A stretch of 53,293 nucleotides of DNA from Actinomycetes bacterium (GCA_021787365.1 JAJYMB010000139.1:1-53293); one strand, 5' to 3'. Positions 32,745-41,378 are shown, counted from the first letter of the stretch. Program-made: numbers and translations. The notes: generated by a model not told the origin, from the sequence alone.

Positions 32745-34964
32745 GCTGCCCGTCTGGCCGGCGAGGAGGCCGGCTACAACCTCCGCTGTGAGCGGCTTGG
32801 CGAACACGAAGCCTTGGACCTCGTCGCAGTCCAGTTCGGTGACCTTGCGGAGCTCCGACTCGGTTTCCACGCCCTCTGCGACTACGGACATGCCGAGGGC
32901 GTGGGCCATGGCCACGACGGCGGCGACGACCGACGCGTTGGCCGTCCCGCCCCCGAGGCGTTCCACGAAGCCGCGGCCGATCTTCAAGGTGTTGACCCCG
33001 AAGGCATGGAGGTAGGCGAGCGAGGAGTACCCTGCCCCGGGGTCGTCCAGGGACAGCCGGGCACCCATTGCCACCAGGGCGTCCAAAGTTTCCCCGCAGC
33101 GCGCCCGTTCTTCGAGCAGCCCTGCCTCGGTTATCTCGAGGCACAACTCTCCCGGGCCCAGCTGGTTGGCCTCGAGCACGGCTGCCACCTGGCCCACGAA
33201 CTCCGAGCTCGCCAGCTGGCGCGTCGACACATTGACCGCCATGTAGAAACCTGGGCCCAGGTCGAGCGACGCTTTCCAGCGAGCCAGCTGCCCGCAGGCT
33301 TCGTCGAGCACCCACGAGCCGAGCGCGCCTATCAAGTCCAGCTCTTCGGCGAGCGAGATGAACTCCTCGGGCCCCAACACCCCTATCGTCGGGTGACGCC
33401 AACGGACGAGGGCCTCGACACCCACCAAGGTGGTGTCCCCGAGAGCGTAAAGTGGCTGGTAGAGCAGGAAAAACTGGCCCTCGACGACGGCTTTTCGGAG
33501 GTCGGCCGCGAGCCTTTTCGCGGCCCTGGCATGGCCCCGGAGCATGGGATGGAACAGTTCGACGCGGTCCCTGCCCTTCTGTTTGGCCCGGTACATGGCG
33601 AGGTCGGCGTCACGCAACAGTTCCCCAGGCTCGGCGCGCGAGTCCGATGTCACCACCACACCTACAGACGCTGTGAGCCGAAGCCTCTCGTCGCCGAGGG
33701 AGAAGGGGTCGGAGAACGTGGCAATGACCCGATCGGCGAACAGGTACGCATCGTCGCTCGGCGACAGGCGCTCCAAGAGGACCACGAACTCGTCCCCCCC
33801 GAGGCGGGCGACCGTGTCGCTCCCCCGCGTCGCCTGCGCAAGACGGCCAGCCACTTCGACGAGGAGCTCGTCGCCCGCGTCGTGGCCCCGAGCGTCGTTT
33901 ATGAGCTTGAAATTGTCGAGGTCGATGAAGAGGAGGGCGACCCGCCCCGGCTCGCGCTCGAGGGACGCCAAAGCTCCCTGCAGGTGGTCCATGAGCGCCA
34001 GGCGGTTGGCGGCACCCGTCAGCGGGTCGTGGAGGGCCTGGTGGGCCAGGACTTCCTGCGCCTCCTTCAGCTCTGTCAGGTCGCGGGTGGCGGCCACGAC
34101 CCCGACTACGGAGCCTTCTGCGTCCATATGCGGCACCATGCGGACCTGGAACCAGCTCTTGCGCCCACCTCCTCCGACGCTGTACTCGACCTCGCACATC
34201 TGCCTGGTAGACAGCGCTCGCTCGAGGCCCGCGGCGACCAGGGCCACTACGTCGTCCGGGCGGCCAAGCTCCGCGTCGGTCCGGCCGATCAGCGCTTCGG
34301 GCGTCGCCCCGACCATGGCGGCAGCTTTGGCATTCACGTAGCAATAGCGCAGTTCCCGGTCGTAAAAGCCGACTGCGTCCGGCGAGCTGTCCACTACCGC
34401 CCGCAGTTCGGCTTCCCGCTGCGCGACTGCCTGCTCGGCCCTCACCTGGCCCGTGACGTCCCTCGAGACGCCGAAGGTCCCGATTATCCGGCCGTCGTCG
34501 TCACGCAAGGGGCCCTTGCTCGTCCTGAACCAACCGCCGCTGTTGTCGGTGGTGTCACGTTCGAGCACGTCAGTGATGCCCTCGCCGGTCTCGATCATCC
34601 GCTGTTCCTCGGCCATCCAGCAAAGGGCGACGGGTTCGTCGACGAGGTCCATGTCGGTCTTGCCGATGAAGGACTCCGGGCCGAGGCGAGCAGCCTCCTC
34701 CGCGCGCCCGAGCCTCGCCAGACGCTCGGCATGATGCTGCACGACACCCCTGCTGACCAGGACGAAGCGATTGGCGAGATCCTTGAAGTAGACGGCCTCA
34801 TCGCTCGACGCGAGGAGGTTGCGCAGGCACACACGCTCCAAGTGGCCATCGGGGGTCACCGGGACGATGGGTGCGCCGACGTCATCCACGGGCGTGGTAT
34901 GGGCTCCTCGTGCGCCGGCGCCGGCCCGCGGCGCGCGTTCACTCTTTTCGCCCCTAAGTAGCAT
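32730..34964 (-). CDS. PAS-PAS-GGDEF-EAL cyclic-di-GMP protein
   Basis: This 744-residue soluble sensor has two N-terminal PAS domains (about 40-170 and 185-305). A diguanylate cyclase domain has intact RLGGDEF and, five residues before, the inhibitory I-site RGSD. A C-terminal phosphodiesterase domain has VGVEALVRWRHP (EAL), LEITEAGLLE, DDPGAGYSSL, AEGVE and QGFVFAKPL. KIGRGFV replaces the usual KIDxxFV, losing an Asp next to the active-site Lys. Both activities could still be present. No membrane segments, so the signal is cytosolic (redox, oxygen or ligand). The ATG at 34964 gives the full length; no riboswitch motif was recognised upstream. Confidence 0.93.
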   Translation of the reverse strand: MLLRGEKSERAPRAGAGARGAHTTPVDDVGAPIVPVTPDGHLERVCLRNLLASSDEAVYFKDLANRFVLVSRGVVQHHAERLARLGRAEEAARLGPESFIGKTDMDLVDEPVALCWMAEEQRMIETGEGITDVLERDTTDNSGGWFRTSKGPLRDDDGRIIGTFGVSRDVTGQVRAEQAVAQREAELRAVVDSSPDAVGFYDRELRYCYVNAKAAAMVGATPEALIGRTDAELGRPDDVVALVAAGLERALSTRQMCEVEYSVGGGGRKSWFQVRMVPHMDAEGSVVGVVAATRDLTELKEAQEVLAHQALHDPLTGAANRLALMDHLQGALASLEREPGRVALLFIDLDNFKLINDARGHDAGDELLVEVAGRLAQATRGSDTVARLGGDEFVVLLERLSPSDDAYLFADRVIATFSDPFSLGDERLRLTASVGVVVTSDSRAEPGELLRDADLAMYRAKQKGRDRVELFHPMLRGHARAAKRLAADLRKAVVEGQFFLLYQPLYALGDTTLVGVEALVRWRHPTIGVLGPEEFISLAEELDLIGALGSWVLDEACGQLARWKASLDLGPGFYMAVNVSTRQLASSEFVGQVAAVLEANQLGPGELCLEITEAGLLEERARCGETLDALVAMGARLSLDDPGAGYSSLAYLHAFGVNTLKIGRGFVERLGGGTANASVVAAVVAMAHALGMSVVAEGVETESELRKVTELDCDEVQGFVFAKPLTAEVVAGLLAGQTGSALTA

Positions 34965-35051
34965 CGGTGTCGTATCGGCCTGTGGACGACCGGGCTTGAA
35001 GACCGTCCTACCTTCCCCCGAGCGGTGCCCCTTGGGCCTCGGCGGTGCAGG

Positions 35052-35076
35052 GACCGGCCGGCAGGGGCGGCCGGTC
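35052..35076. other. Strong GC hairpin upstream of the GGDEF-EAL gene
   Basis: GACCGGCCG and CGGCCGGTC form a perfect 9-bp stem with a 7-base loop, about 90 bases upstream of the ATG at 34964. No T-tract follows on either strand. It could mark the end of a former neighbour gene or lie in the 5' leader; purpose unknown. Confidence 0.4.
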
Positions 35077-35185
35077 GTTCCAAAGAGCTCAGGCGGCGCC
35101 CGTCACAGCCGGGTCGTGAGAGAGCGCCCCAGCGGCGCGGAACCGCTACAGCACAAGTGCCAGGGCGCTCGTGCCCGCGAGCACC

Positions 35186-35337
35186 AACACGGCGTAATGG
35201 TGATCGGGCGTGGCACACCGATGCTCCGGCCGTCGGACGCGAAGATCTCGTTGCGGCTGATCGAGACCCACAACTTCGGCAACGGGGTCGTCATGCTGCG
35301 CTACGAGCGGCTGCTTTTGGGGCCTGCCAGCGGGTGA
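35186..35337 (+). pseudogene. Fragment of a dihydrofolate reductase / RibD C-terminal family gene
   Basis: Only the last 45-50 codons remain: VIGRGTPMLRPSDAK, then SLRLIETHNFGNGVVMLRYE. The pattern (G-x-G-T-P-x-L, then L-R-L-x-E-T-x-x-F-G-N-G-V-V-x-L-R-Y-E) is the usual C-terminus of actinobacterial RibD_C/DHFR-like reductases. There is no N-terminal NADPH-binding part upstream, where the sequence instead reads into the hairpin and the GGDEF-EAL 5' region. A remnant, not a working gene. Confidence 0.55.
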
Positions 35338-35399
35338 GCCGTTAGGCCATCGCCAGCCAAATATCCTGCCTGATCAGCGCTTTTTCTGGTGGTCTTAGG

Positions 35400-35673
35400 G
35401 TGGCACAATACGAGACCACCGTTTGCCCAGGTAGACGGCATATCGGTCCGTCTTCCGGCGTCCGGAGCCGTGTTTCGGCACCGTCCGGGCGAACCTCCCG
35501 TGCGCCTGACCGACCCGTTCTCCACCGAGCTCTCGGCCCAGCGCCGGCTCGAGATCCGCGACGGCGTGATCCAGACGGTGCGTGGCATCGTCAACCCGGA
35601 CAAGCTCGGCCATCTCGGCCCGGTCTCCGACATCGCCCGGATCCGCCACAGGAACGAATACCGTGCCTCATGA
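35400..35673 (+). pseudogene. C-terminal fragment of an ECF41-type sigma factor
   Basis: The open frame ends with FSTELSAQRRLEIRDGVIQT, VRGIVNPDKLGHLGPVSDIARI. The N-P-D-K-L motif in a SnoaL-like C-terminal extension is the hallmark of ECF41 (SigJ-like) sigma factors. The sigma-2 and sigma-4 domains are absent. Such sigma factors are often next to YCII or DHFR-like genes, consistent with the neighbouring remnant at 35186..35337. Confidence 0.6.
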
Positions 35674-35771
35674 CCGTTCGCCGCCTGCGCCCATGGGATC
35701 CACCTCGGGGGCCGCGATCGACCCGGTTGGCGGCCTCGGGGTCGACGGCACTGAGTCGTCCGATGTGCACC

Positions 35772-36063
35772 TCACCGCCGGGCCGATCCCTCGAGTAGCG
35801 AGACGAGCCCGTCGATGGCGTCGGTGAACGCTTTCGAGGGGCCGGCGGCTCGTGCCATGACGTAGCCGCCTTGGACGACCGCACGATGGTCGCGGCGGTG
35901 GCGCGCACGTCGAGGGTGGCAGGCAGCTCACCCGCTCGCTGTGCTTCTGCGACGACCTCACCGATGCGACGAAGCAGCCAGTCGAAGGTGTCGTTGACCG
36001 GAGCGCGAAGCGTTTGGTCAGCGACCACCTCGGGTCGTAGCCGAGCCGCCCGATCCGGCAGCC
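35772..36063 (-). pseudogene. Frameshifted C-terminal half of a TetR regulator
   Basis: Three frames must be joined. GC-R-I-G-R-L-G-Y-D-P near 36063..36030 comes first. VVADQTLRAPVNDTFDWLLR plus IGEVVAEAQRAGELPATLDV follows in the next frame. The third frame gives VQGGYVMARAAGPSKAFTDA and IDGLVSLLEGSARR, ending at TGA 35772. Joined, these read as the ligand domain of a TetR repressor. Two single-base deletions (near 36030 and near 35880) explain the shifts. The HTH half is missing, cut off where the gene 36077..36280 ends. Confidence 0.7.
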
Positions 36064-36076
36064 TCGGCTGCTCTGG

Positions 36077-36280
36077 TCAGAGCCGGTGCTGGCGTGCGTC
36101 GTCGAGCTGTTCTTCACTCAGCTGGTTGGCGTCGACTCTTCTCGTGATGCGCCAGCGGTGGTCGATCGGACAGCGATGCAGGTGCGTCCCTGAGCCGAGG
36201 TGGACCGGGGAGCAGTGGTCCCGCAGCCACGTGCTGGTGTAGAGGTGCCCATCCGAGCACCGGTAGATGTGATCCTGCAC
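36077..36280 (-). CDS. Small putative zinc-ribbon-like protein
   Basis: The 67-residue protein is rich in Cys and His: HIYRCSDGHLYTSTWLRDH, then HLHRCPIDHRWRI, possibly one metal site made of C-x3-H and C-x3-H pairs. The GTG start has an excellent ribosome site (AAGGAGG, 5 bases upstream). It lies 27 bases after the ABC permease gene and is probably the last gene of that operon. Function unknown. Confidence 0.7.
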   Translation of the reverse strand: MQDHIYRCSDGHLYTSTWLRDHCSPVHLGSGTHLHRCPIDHRWRITRRVDANQLSEEQLDDARQHRL

Positions 36281-36307
36281 GTCACCCTCCTTGTTGGTCG
36301 TGGGTCG

Positions 36308-37132
36308 TCATGATTCGAGGACCGCGTCGGGTCGGAAGCGGCGGGCGACGAGAACCGTGCTCGCGACGGCGACAACCGCGGTGGCGCCACCGGCGATCGC
36401 CAGGAGCCGGGCCGCTCCGATATCGGGGGCCAAGAACGTGAACACGAAGAACACGCCGAGGGCGGGCAGCATCGCGGCGCCGCCACCGAGACCGCCGCCA
36501 CCCATGTTGAGCCCGTAGCTCCCCGGTTGGGCCAGTCGGGGGTAGAGGAGGTTCACCAGCAACGACAGGGCGGTCGCGCACCAGGCGGCGAGCAGCGGGA
36601 GGATAAGGACGGAGAGCAGGTAGGCGACGCTGAGCGAGAGCGTGGCGCCACTGGCCCAGACGACGATCACGAGCACCACCGCGCCGAGCGCGCTCATGCC
36701 CGCCCAGTAGAAGACCGCGAGCGTCCCGATGTAGCCGAGCAGGGCGACCATGATGCTGCCGGAACGGTAGGGACCTGCGAGCAGCGCCTCGATGCCACCG
36801 CGGCTGGCCTCCGAGCCGATCAGGTTGCGGACCACGAGACCGACAGCGATCGCGCTGCACAGGGCGATCAGGCCCGGGAGGAGGAGCAGCACGACACCCA
36901 GCCCGACGCCGTCGGCGTGTGCCGCGTAGCTCGACGCGAAGCGGGCGAAGGTCCCCGCACCGTTGACCGGGCCCCCGAGCGTCGCTGGCACGACCGTGAG
37001 GCCGAGTGCGACCACGAAGGGCACGAACCCGACGAAGAGGTAGCGCAGCCCTTCCCGGCGGGCCCGCCACGCCAAAGCTGAGATGAGCACCCCGGAGCCG
37101 CCGCCGAAGTCCCTGGCGCCGTCAGCAGGCAT
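36308..37132 (-). CDS. ABC-2 type transporter permease
   Basis: This is the membrane subunit of an exporter, with six predicted helices (for example GLRYLFVGFVPFVVALGLTVV and GVVLLLLPGLIALCSAIAVGLVV). A Gly-rich loop (LNMGGGGLGGGAAM) lies between the last two helices. The ATG at 37132 lies inside the ATPase 3' end, overlapping it by 11 bases. Forms a cassette with the ATPase (37122..38075) and the HTH-DUF3887 regulator. Substrate unknown; antibiotic or peptide efflux is a guess from context. Confidence 0.85.
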   Translation of the reverse strand: MPADGARDFGGGSGVLISALAWRARREGLRYLFVGFVPFVVALGLTVVPATLGGPVNGAGTFARFASSYAAHADGVGLGVVLLLLPGLIALCSAIAVGLVVRNLIGSEASRGGIEALLAGPYRSGSIMVALLGYIGTLAVFYWAGMSALGAVVLVIVVWASGATLSLSVAYLLSVLILPLLAAWCATALSLLVNLLYPRLAQPGSYGLNMGGGGLGGGAAMLPALGVFFVFTFLAPDIGAARLLAIAGGATAVVAVASTVLVARRFRPDAVLES

Positions 37133-38075
37133 TGGGGCCCGGTGCTCCTCGAAGCGGCGAGCCGTCCTGGGCGCCATCTTGGAGGTGGAGGTACAGCTCC
37201 TCGAGCGGATTGGCTAGCGGGGCGACCTCGCGCACGCCGATCCCGGCGGCCACGAGGCCGGCGACGAGCACCTCGACGCCGTCTTCGTCGGCGACGTCCA
37301 CGACGACGCTGTCTTCTCGAGCCGCCTCCGGCGCATAGCCGAGCCGGGTGAGCGCACCGGTCAGGTCGCCTCGTGCCCGGACCCGGAGCTGGTAGTGGCT
37401 CCCCCCGAGCTTGGCGCGCAACGCGTCGGTGGCGCCATGGCCGACGACCCGGCCGTCGTGGATCACCGTCACGTCGTCACCGAGGGTGCTCACCTCGGCG
37501 AGCTCGTGGGTGGAGACGACCACCGTGCGCCCCTCGTCGGCGAAGCGCCGCAGGTGGTCCCGGAGCTGCCTCCCGACGCCGGGGTCGACCCCGGCGAACG
37601 GCTCGTCGAGCACCAGCACGGGCGGGTCTGCCAGCAGCGCCCGAGCCAGGCTGACCCGCTGTGCCTGGCCTCGGCTGAGCCCGCTGGCGCGCCGGGTGGC
37701 GATCGGACCGAGATCGAGCAGCTCCACGGCACGCGCTACACAGGCGCGCTGCGAGCCCGGCGCCAGCGCGAGGACCCGCGCCCAGTAGGAGAGGTTGTCC
37801 ACGACGCTCAGGCGTGGGGCGAGCGCGGCGCGGTGGGCACCCACCCCGATCAGTGCCTTCGCCCCAAGGTCGTCGTGCAGGTCGCGCCCGTCGACGAGGA
37901 CCTGGCCGGCGCTCGGCGCCAGCACCCCGGTCAAGGTCCGAAACAGCGTGGTCTTCCCGGCGCCGTTCGCCCCCAACACGAGGTGCACGCCGGCGTCGAA
38001 GGCGACATCGACGCCGTGGAGGACCTCCCGGTCCCGGTACCCGGCGTGCACCGCCGTGGCGGTGAGGGTGGTCAC
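37122..38075 (-). CDS. ABC transporter ATP-binding protein
   Basis: This nucleotide-binding subunit has a Walker A loop GANGAGKTTL, signature LSRGQAQRVSLARALL, Walker B VLVLDEPFAGVDPG and the switch histidine in VVSTHELAEV. The C-terminal 90 residues (HYQLRVRARGDLTGALTRLGY onward) are the usual accessory domain of ABC-2 exporters. The GTG start at 38075 overlaps the regulator's TGA stop by 4 bases. Partner of the permease 36308..37132. Confidence 0.93.
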   Translation of the reverse strand: MTTLTATAVHAGYRDREVLHGVDVAFDAGVHLVLGANGAGKTTLFRTLTGVLAPSAGQVLVDGRDLHDDLGAKALIGVGAHRAALAPRLSVVDNLSYWARVLALAPGSQRACVARAVELLDLGPIATRRASGLSRGQAQRVSLARALLADPPVLVLDEPFAGVDPGVGRQLRDHLRRFADEGRTVVVSTHELAEVSTLGDDVTVIHDGRVVGHGATDALRAKLGGSHYQLRVRARGDLTGALTRLGYAPEAAREDSVVVDVADEDGVEVLVAGLVAAGIGVREVAPLANPLEELYLHLQDGAQDGSPLRGAPGPNAC

Positions 38076-38713
38076 AGCGCCGCTTGGGGTAAGAGCACGA
38101 AGAACCCCGACACCCGGCCCTCGGCGTCGAAGGCGACCCGGCCGGTGCGGACGGCGCGCTCGAAGACGAGCGGCACGTCGACCACGGTGTGCCCGCCGTG
38201 GACCTTTACCGCCGGTTTGCGGATCCGTATGAGCCGGCCCAGCTCGGCGTCGAGCCTCGAGCGGACCGAGTCGAGCAGCTCCGCCGGGCACGCCTCGGTC
38301 ATCCGCTCAGAGAAGCCCGAGCGCATCTCGGCCCACTCGCCGGCGAAGAACTGCCCGAGCAGCACCGCTGCCCGCTCCCTGGCCTCCGGTATGGCCTCAG
38401 CGGGAGGGTCCATGGCGGTCTCCTCGTCCTCGCCGCCGAAGCGTTGGAACGCCGCTTGTCGAGTGACCTGCAGGGCTTCTCCGATCGCCGCCCAGGTGCA
38501 GCCCGCGCCCCGGGCCTCGACGGCGAGGGTCCGCACGATGTCATCGAGCAGGATCCGCAACCGGTGCGTCCCACCCAACGACGCGAGCACTGCACGTGCC
38601 CCCCGATGCGGGTCCCGCAGACTCTCGGCCAGCATCTCGGCGTTGTCCGCCAACAGGAGCGCCAGGACCTCACGGTCCACGTCGACGAGGTCAGCGAGGG
38701 CGGGGAACTCCAC
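38072..38713 (-). CDS. HTH protein with C-terminal DUF3887-like domain
   Basis: The first half has helical repeats and a helix-turn-helix WAAIGEALQVTRQAAFQRFGG of the type seen in actinobacterial small regulators. The second half (VLLGQFFAGEWAEMRSGFSE to the end) resembles DUF3887, a small ligand-binding-like domain. Start GTG 38713 is placed about 8 bases after a good -10, so the message would be leaderless. As the first gene of the ABC operon it is the likely autoregulator. The open frame continues upstream into an antitoxin fragment (38770..38899), but the promoter lies between. Confidence 0.75.
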   Translation of the reverse strand: MEFPALADLVDVDREVLALLLADNAEMLAESLRDPHRGARAVLASLGGTHRLRILLDDIVRTLAVEARGAGCTWAAIGEALQVTRQAAFQRFGGEDEETAMDPPAEAIPEARERAAVLLGQFFAGEWAEMRSGFSERMTEACPAELLDSVRSRLDAELGRLIRIRKPAVKVHGGHTVVDVPLVFERAVRTGRVAFDAEGRVSGFFVLLPQAAL

Positions 38714-38717
38714 GACT

Positions 38718-38760
38718 GTAAACCTACATTGACAACGACCACGCGTCAAGCTAAGTTTAC
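38718..38760 (-). promoter_or_regulatory. Promoter and imperfect operator of the HTH-DUF3887/ABC operon
   Basis: On the minus strand TTGACG (38749..38744) and TAGGTT (38726..38721) are 17 bases apart. GTAAACCTAC (38718..38727, plus strand) and CTAAGTTTAC (38751..38760) form an inverted repeat with 8 of 10 positions matching, flanking the promoter. Binding by the HTH protein is inference. Confidence 0.6.
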
Positions 38761-38769
38761 GAGCGCCTA

Positions 38770-38899
38770 CCCCCGAGCCTGGTGGTTCCGAGCCGACGGC
38801 CGATACGCTGATGTGCTCTGCGGCGGCCCGCAGCAGCAGGTCGCGCTTGAGTTCGGGGTCGAGTCGCACCGACTCGACCGAGGACGCGGCAGACCCCAT
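38770..38899 (-). pseudogene. Fragment of a ribbon-helix-helix antitoxin
   Basis: From ATG 38899 the frame encodes SVESVRLDPELKRDLLLRAA and AEHISVSAV, the strand and first helix of an RHH antitoxin. The sequence after that (GSEPPGSGVGARK) is unrelated and the frame runs on into the HTH-DUF3887 gene. There is no toxin partner. It is a truncated relic of another toxin-antitoxin pair. Confidence 0.5.
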
Positions 38900-38985
38900 C
38901 GTCGGACGACCACCGCGGCGTCGTCGCAGGATGTCCTCGAGGGGGCGTCGTGCGGCACTGGTAGCGCTGGGTTGGGTCGCTCGGC

Positions 38986-40647
38986 TCAGTCGGCCTTGGT
39001 GAGCGCGAGGAAGGCGTGCTGGAGGTCGCCTCCGGTGATGTCGATGTCGCTGATGGCGTGGCGATGGTCGTAGAGGGCCCACAGGGTGGTATCGGCCTCG
39101 GTGGTGGTGAGGACCACGTGGTCGTGGTCGACGGTGACGTGGGTGACGCCGGGAAGCTGTCTGAACGCTTCGCTCCTCGCCTCGGCGCAGCGAAAGGTGA
39201 CCTGGCGTCTGATGCCGGCCGCGGCCCTAACGTCGCCTGGGGTGCCGTCGGCGACGACTTTCCCGGCGCGCAGCACCACGATCCGTTCGGCGAAGGCGTC
39301 GGCCTCTTCGAGGTAGTGGGTGGAGAACACGATGGTCCGCCCGCCCGCCGCACCGGCTCGCAAGGCGGCCCAGAACGCTTCTCGGGCTTCGACGTCCATG
39401 GCAACGGTCGGCTCGTCTAAGACGAGGATGTCGGGGTTGCCGGCAGCGGCGAGCGCGAAGCGGACCCGTTGGGCTTGGCCGATCGAGAGCTGGTCGCTGC
39501 GCCGGTCGAGCAGGTCGGCGATGCCGGCCGCGGCGGCGAGGTCGGCTGCGGCGGCAGGGTTGGGGTAGGCGGATCGGACCGCGTCAACCAGGGCGGCGAC
39601 CTTGACGCCGGCCATGAGCTGGCCGTCTTGGAGCATGGCGCCGACCCGACCGGCGGTGACCGCCCGGGCGGGGGTCATCCCGGCCAGGTTGGTGGCGCCC
39701 TCGTCGGGGTGGCGCAGGCCGAGGAGGATCTCGATCGTGGTGGACTTGCTGGCCCCGTTGGGGCCGAGCATCGCCACGGTGGCCCCCGCCGGGATGTCCA
39801 GGTCGAGCCGGTCGAGCGCTCGCAGCGGCCCGTAGCACTTGGTGACGCCTCGCAGCGACACGGCGCCCGCGCCGACCGGATCGGTCATCTCGCTCCCGTG
39901 GCCTGCCTGCCGGCTCCGCAAACCGGAGCGGGCGGTGAGCGCCACGGCGAGACCGGTCAGCACAATGGCCCAGACAGCGAGCGAGACCACGTCGCCGACC
40001 GAGGGTGCCATCCCGGCGGCGACCTTCCAGGCCAGGTCGGCCTGCTCGTAGGAGGGCAGCGCCCGAGCGATGTCACGCAGCAGCGGGGAGAACTGGGCCG
40101 GTGGCACCCACAGGCCGCCGAGAGCGGCGAGAGCGAACCACGCGGCGCTGCTCAGCGCGTAGGCCGTCGTCGAGGACGTCGTCGCCCCGATGGCGATACC
40201 GAGCGCGACGAACGGGACCGTTCCCACCCACAACAGTCCGAGGCCCGCCGCCCACTGCCACGCCTCCAAGCGCACCCCGTGCACCACGGCGGCGGTCACC
40301 CCGACCGCGACCAGGGCGGGCAGCGCGGCGATCATCCCGGCGCCCACCCGGGCGGCCATGACCCGACCCGGGCGGACCGGGGTGAGACGCAACGCTCGCA
40401 GCCAGCCGGTCTCGCGGTCTCGGGCCAGGCGCGGTGCGGTCGCCGACAGCGCCCCCCACATGGCACCGAACGCGGCCATCGCCACCATGATCTCCACCTT
40501 TGCGGGCAGTTCGCCGGGGCTCGTCGCCCGAGCAGAGAAGATCCCGGCGAACAGCAGGTAGAAACCGACCGGTGCCACCACCGCCAAGGCCACGTAGCGC
40601 AAGTCCCGCAGGCTGCGGGCCAGCTCCAAGCCGAGCCAGCGTCTCAC
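38986..40647 (-). CDS. ABC exporter with permease and ATPase fused (TMD-NBD)
   Basis: The first 245 residues are an ABC-2 permease with six helices. The remainder is an ATPase with Walker A GPNGASKSTT, signature LSIGQAQRVRFALA, Walker B ILVLDEPTVAMDVE and switch His STHYLEEAD. The Walker A has Ser where Gly is usual (GPNGAGKS), and the signature has I for G. ABC-2 permease and ATPase are normally separate genes. Here an internal ATG at 39888 (MTDPVGAGAVSLRGVTKCYG) has GGGAG 5 bases upstream, so a separate ATPase may be made too. Coupled by a 4-base overlap to the marR gene. Confidence 0.85.
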   Translation of the reverse strand: MRRWLGLELARSLRDLRYVALAVVAPVGFYLLFAGIFSARATSPGELPAKVEIMVAMAAFGAMWGALSATAPRLARDRETGWLRALRLTPVRPGRVMAARVGAGMIAALPALVAVGVTAAVVHGVRLEAWQWAAGLGLLWVGTVPFVALGIAIGATTSSTTAYALSSAAWFALAALGGLWVPPAQFSPLLRDIARALPSYEQADLAWKVAAGMAPSVGDVVSLAVWAIVLTGLAVALTARSGLRSRQAGHGSEMTDPVGAGAVSLRGVTKCYGPLRALDRLDLDIPAGATVAMLGPNGASKSTTIEILLGLRHPDEGATNLAGMTPARAVTAGRVGAMLQDGQLMAGVKVAALVDAVRSAYPNPAAAADLAAAAGIADLLDRRSDQLSIGQAQRVRFALAAAGNPDILVLDEPTVAMDVEAREAFWAALRAGAAGGRTIVFSTHYLEEADAFAERIVVLRAGKVVADGTPGDVRAAAGIRRQVTFRCAEARSEAFRQLPGVTHVTVDHDHVVLTTTEADTTLWALYDHRHAISDIDITGGDLQHAFLALTKAD

Positions 40648-41156
40648 GCCCCATCCCCCTCGTCTTCGAGGCGGCCGGCGGCTTTCGCCGCCTCGGCCAC
40701 GAGCACCGCCCGGATCTCAGCGACGAAGCGCTCCAAGATCGCCAGCTCCCCGACCGAGTAGCCCGCCAGCACAGCCTGGGTGCCCTCCATCAGGCCCTGG
40801 AACGCCTCCCAGCCCCGGCTGCGGCCGAGGTCGGTCACCTCCACCCACACCCGGCGCCGGTCGGTGGCGTCGCGGACCCGGCGCACGAGCCCGAGGCGCT
40901 CGACCCGGTCGACCACGCTCGTCACCGCGGACGTGCTCAGCCCGGCGCGCTCGGCCAGTTCGCCGGCCGAAACGCCACCTGCACGCGCCGCGATCTCCAA
41001 GCAGCGCAGGTCGCTGCGGTGCAGCCCCATCCGAGCCGCCACCGCCTCGTCGAGACGGTCGATCTCCGAGCCGAGCACCCGCAGCGACATCCCAACGGAC
41101 CGGCGCAGCCGCAGCGCCTTATCGGTCGTATTATCTCGATCGTCGGAACGTCCCAC
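40644..41156 (-). CDS. MarR-family transcriptional regulator
   Basis: This winged-helix regulator of about 170 residues has HRSDLRCLEIAARAGGVSAGELAERAGLSTSAVTSVVDRVERLGLVRRV as the HTH and recognition helix, then DATDRRRVWVEVTDLGR as the wing. The GTG at 41156 is preferred because GATAACCT lies about 8 bases upstream as a -10, implying a leaderless message. It probably represses the fused ABC exporter it overlaps (4 bases), in response to an exported compound. Confidence 0.88.
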   Translation of the reverse strand: MGRSDDRDNTTDKALRLRRSVGMSLRVLGSEIDRLDEAVAARMGLHRSDLRCLEIAARAGGVSAGELAERAGLSTSAVTSVVDRVERLGLVRRVRDATDRRRVWVEVTDLGRSRGWEAFQGLMEGTQAVLAGYSVGELAILERFVAEIRAVLVAEAAKAAGRLEDEGDGA

Positions 41157-41378
41157 AGCCGAGAGGTTATCGTTCGCGCCACACCCGCGCTGGCGCTTCG
41201 AGCCAACCATCGAAGGGCCCGCGACGGTGGTCGGGTCAAGATCCCCCGGGACCCTCGCTCACCAGATCCGCTGCTGCCGGCCAGGTCGATGCTGGAGGCT
41301 CGTTTCCAAAGCCGATCGACTACCGAGACAGGTGGTGCAGGCTGCATCGTTCTGCATCGGCCCAAGTAGTGTGGAGGC

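Noticed and set aside
32814..34961. A 715-codon open frame on the plus strand opposite the GGDEF-EAL gene
   Set aside because: It is the high-GC antisense shadow of a gene whose own frame has unmistakable PAS, GGDEF and EAL motifs; the plus-strand peptide has none.
34965..35180. Cyclic-di-GMP riboswitch upstream of the GGDEF-EAL gene
   Set aside because: The leader has a GC hairpin but none of the conserved GEMM-type blocks that I could recognise.
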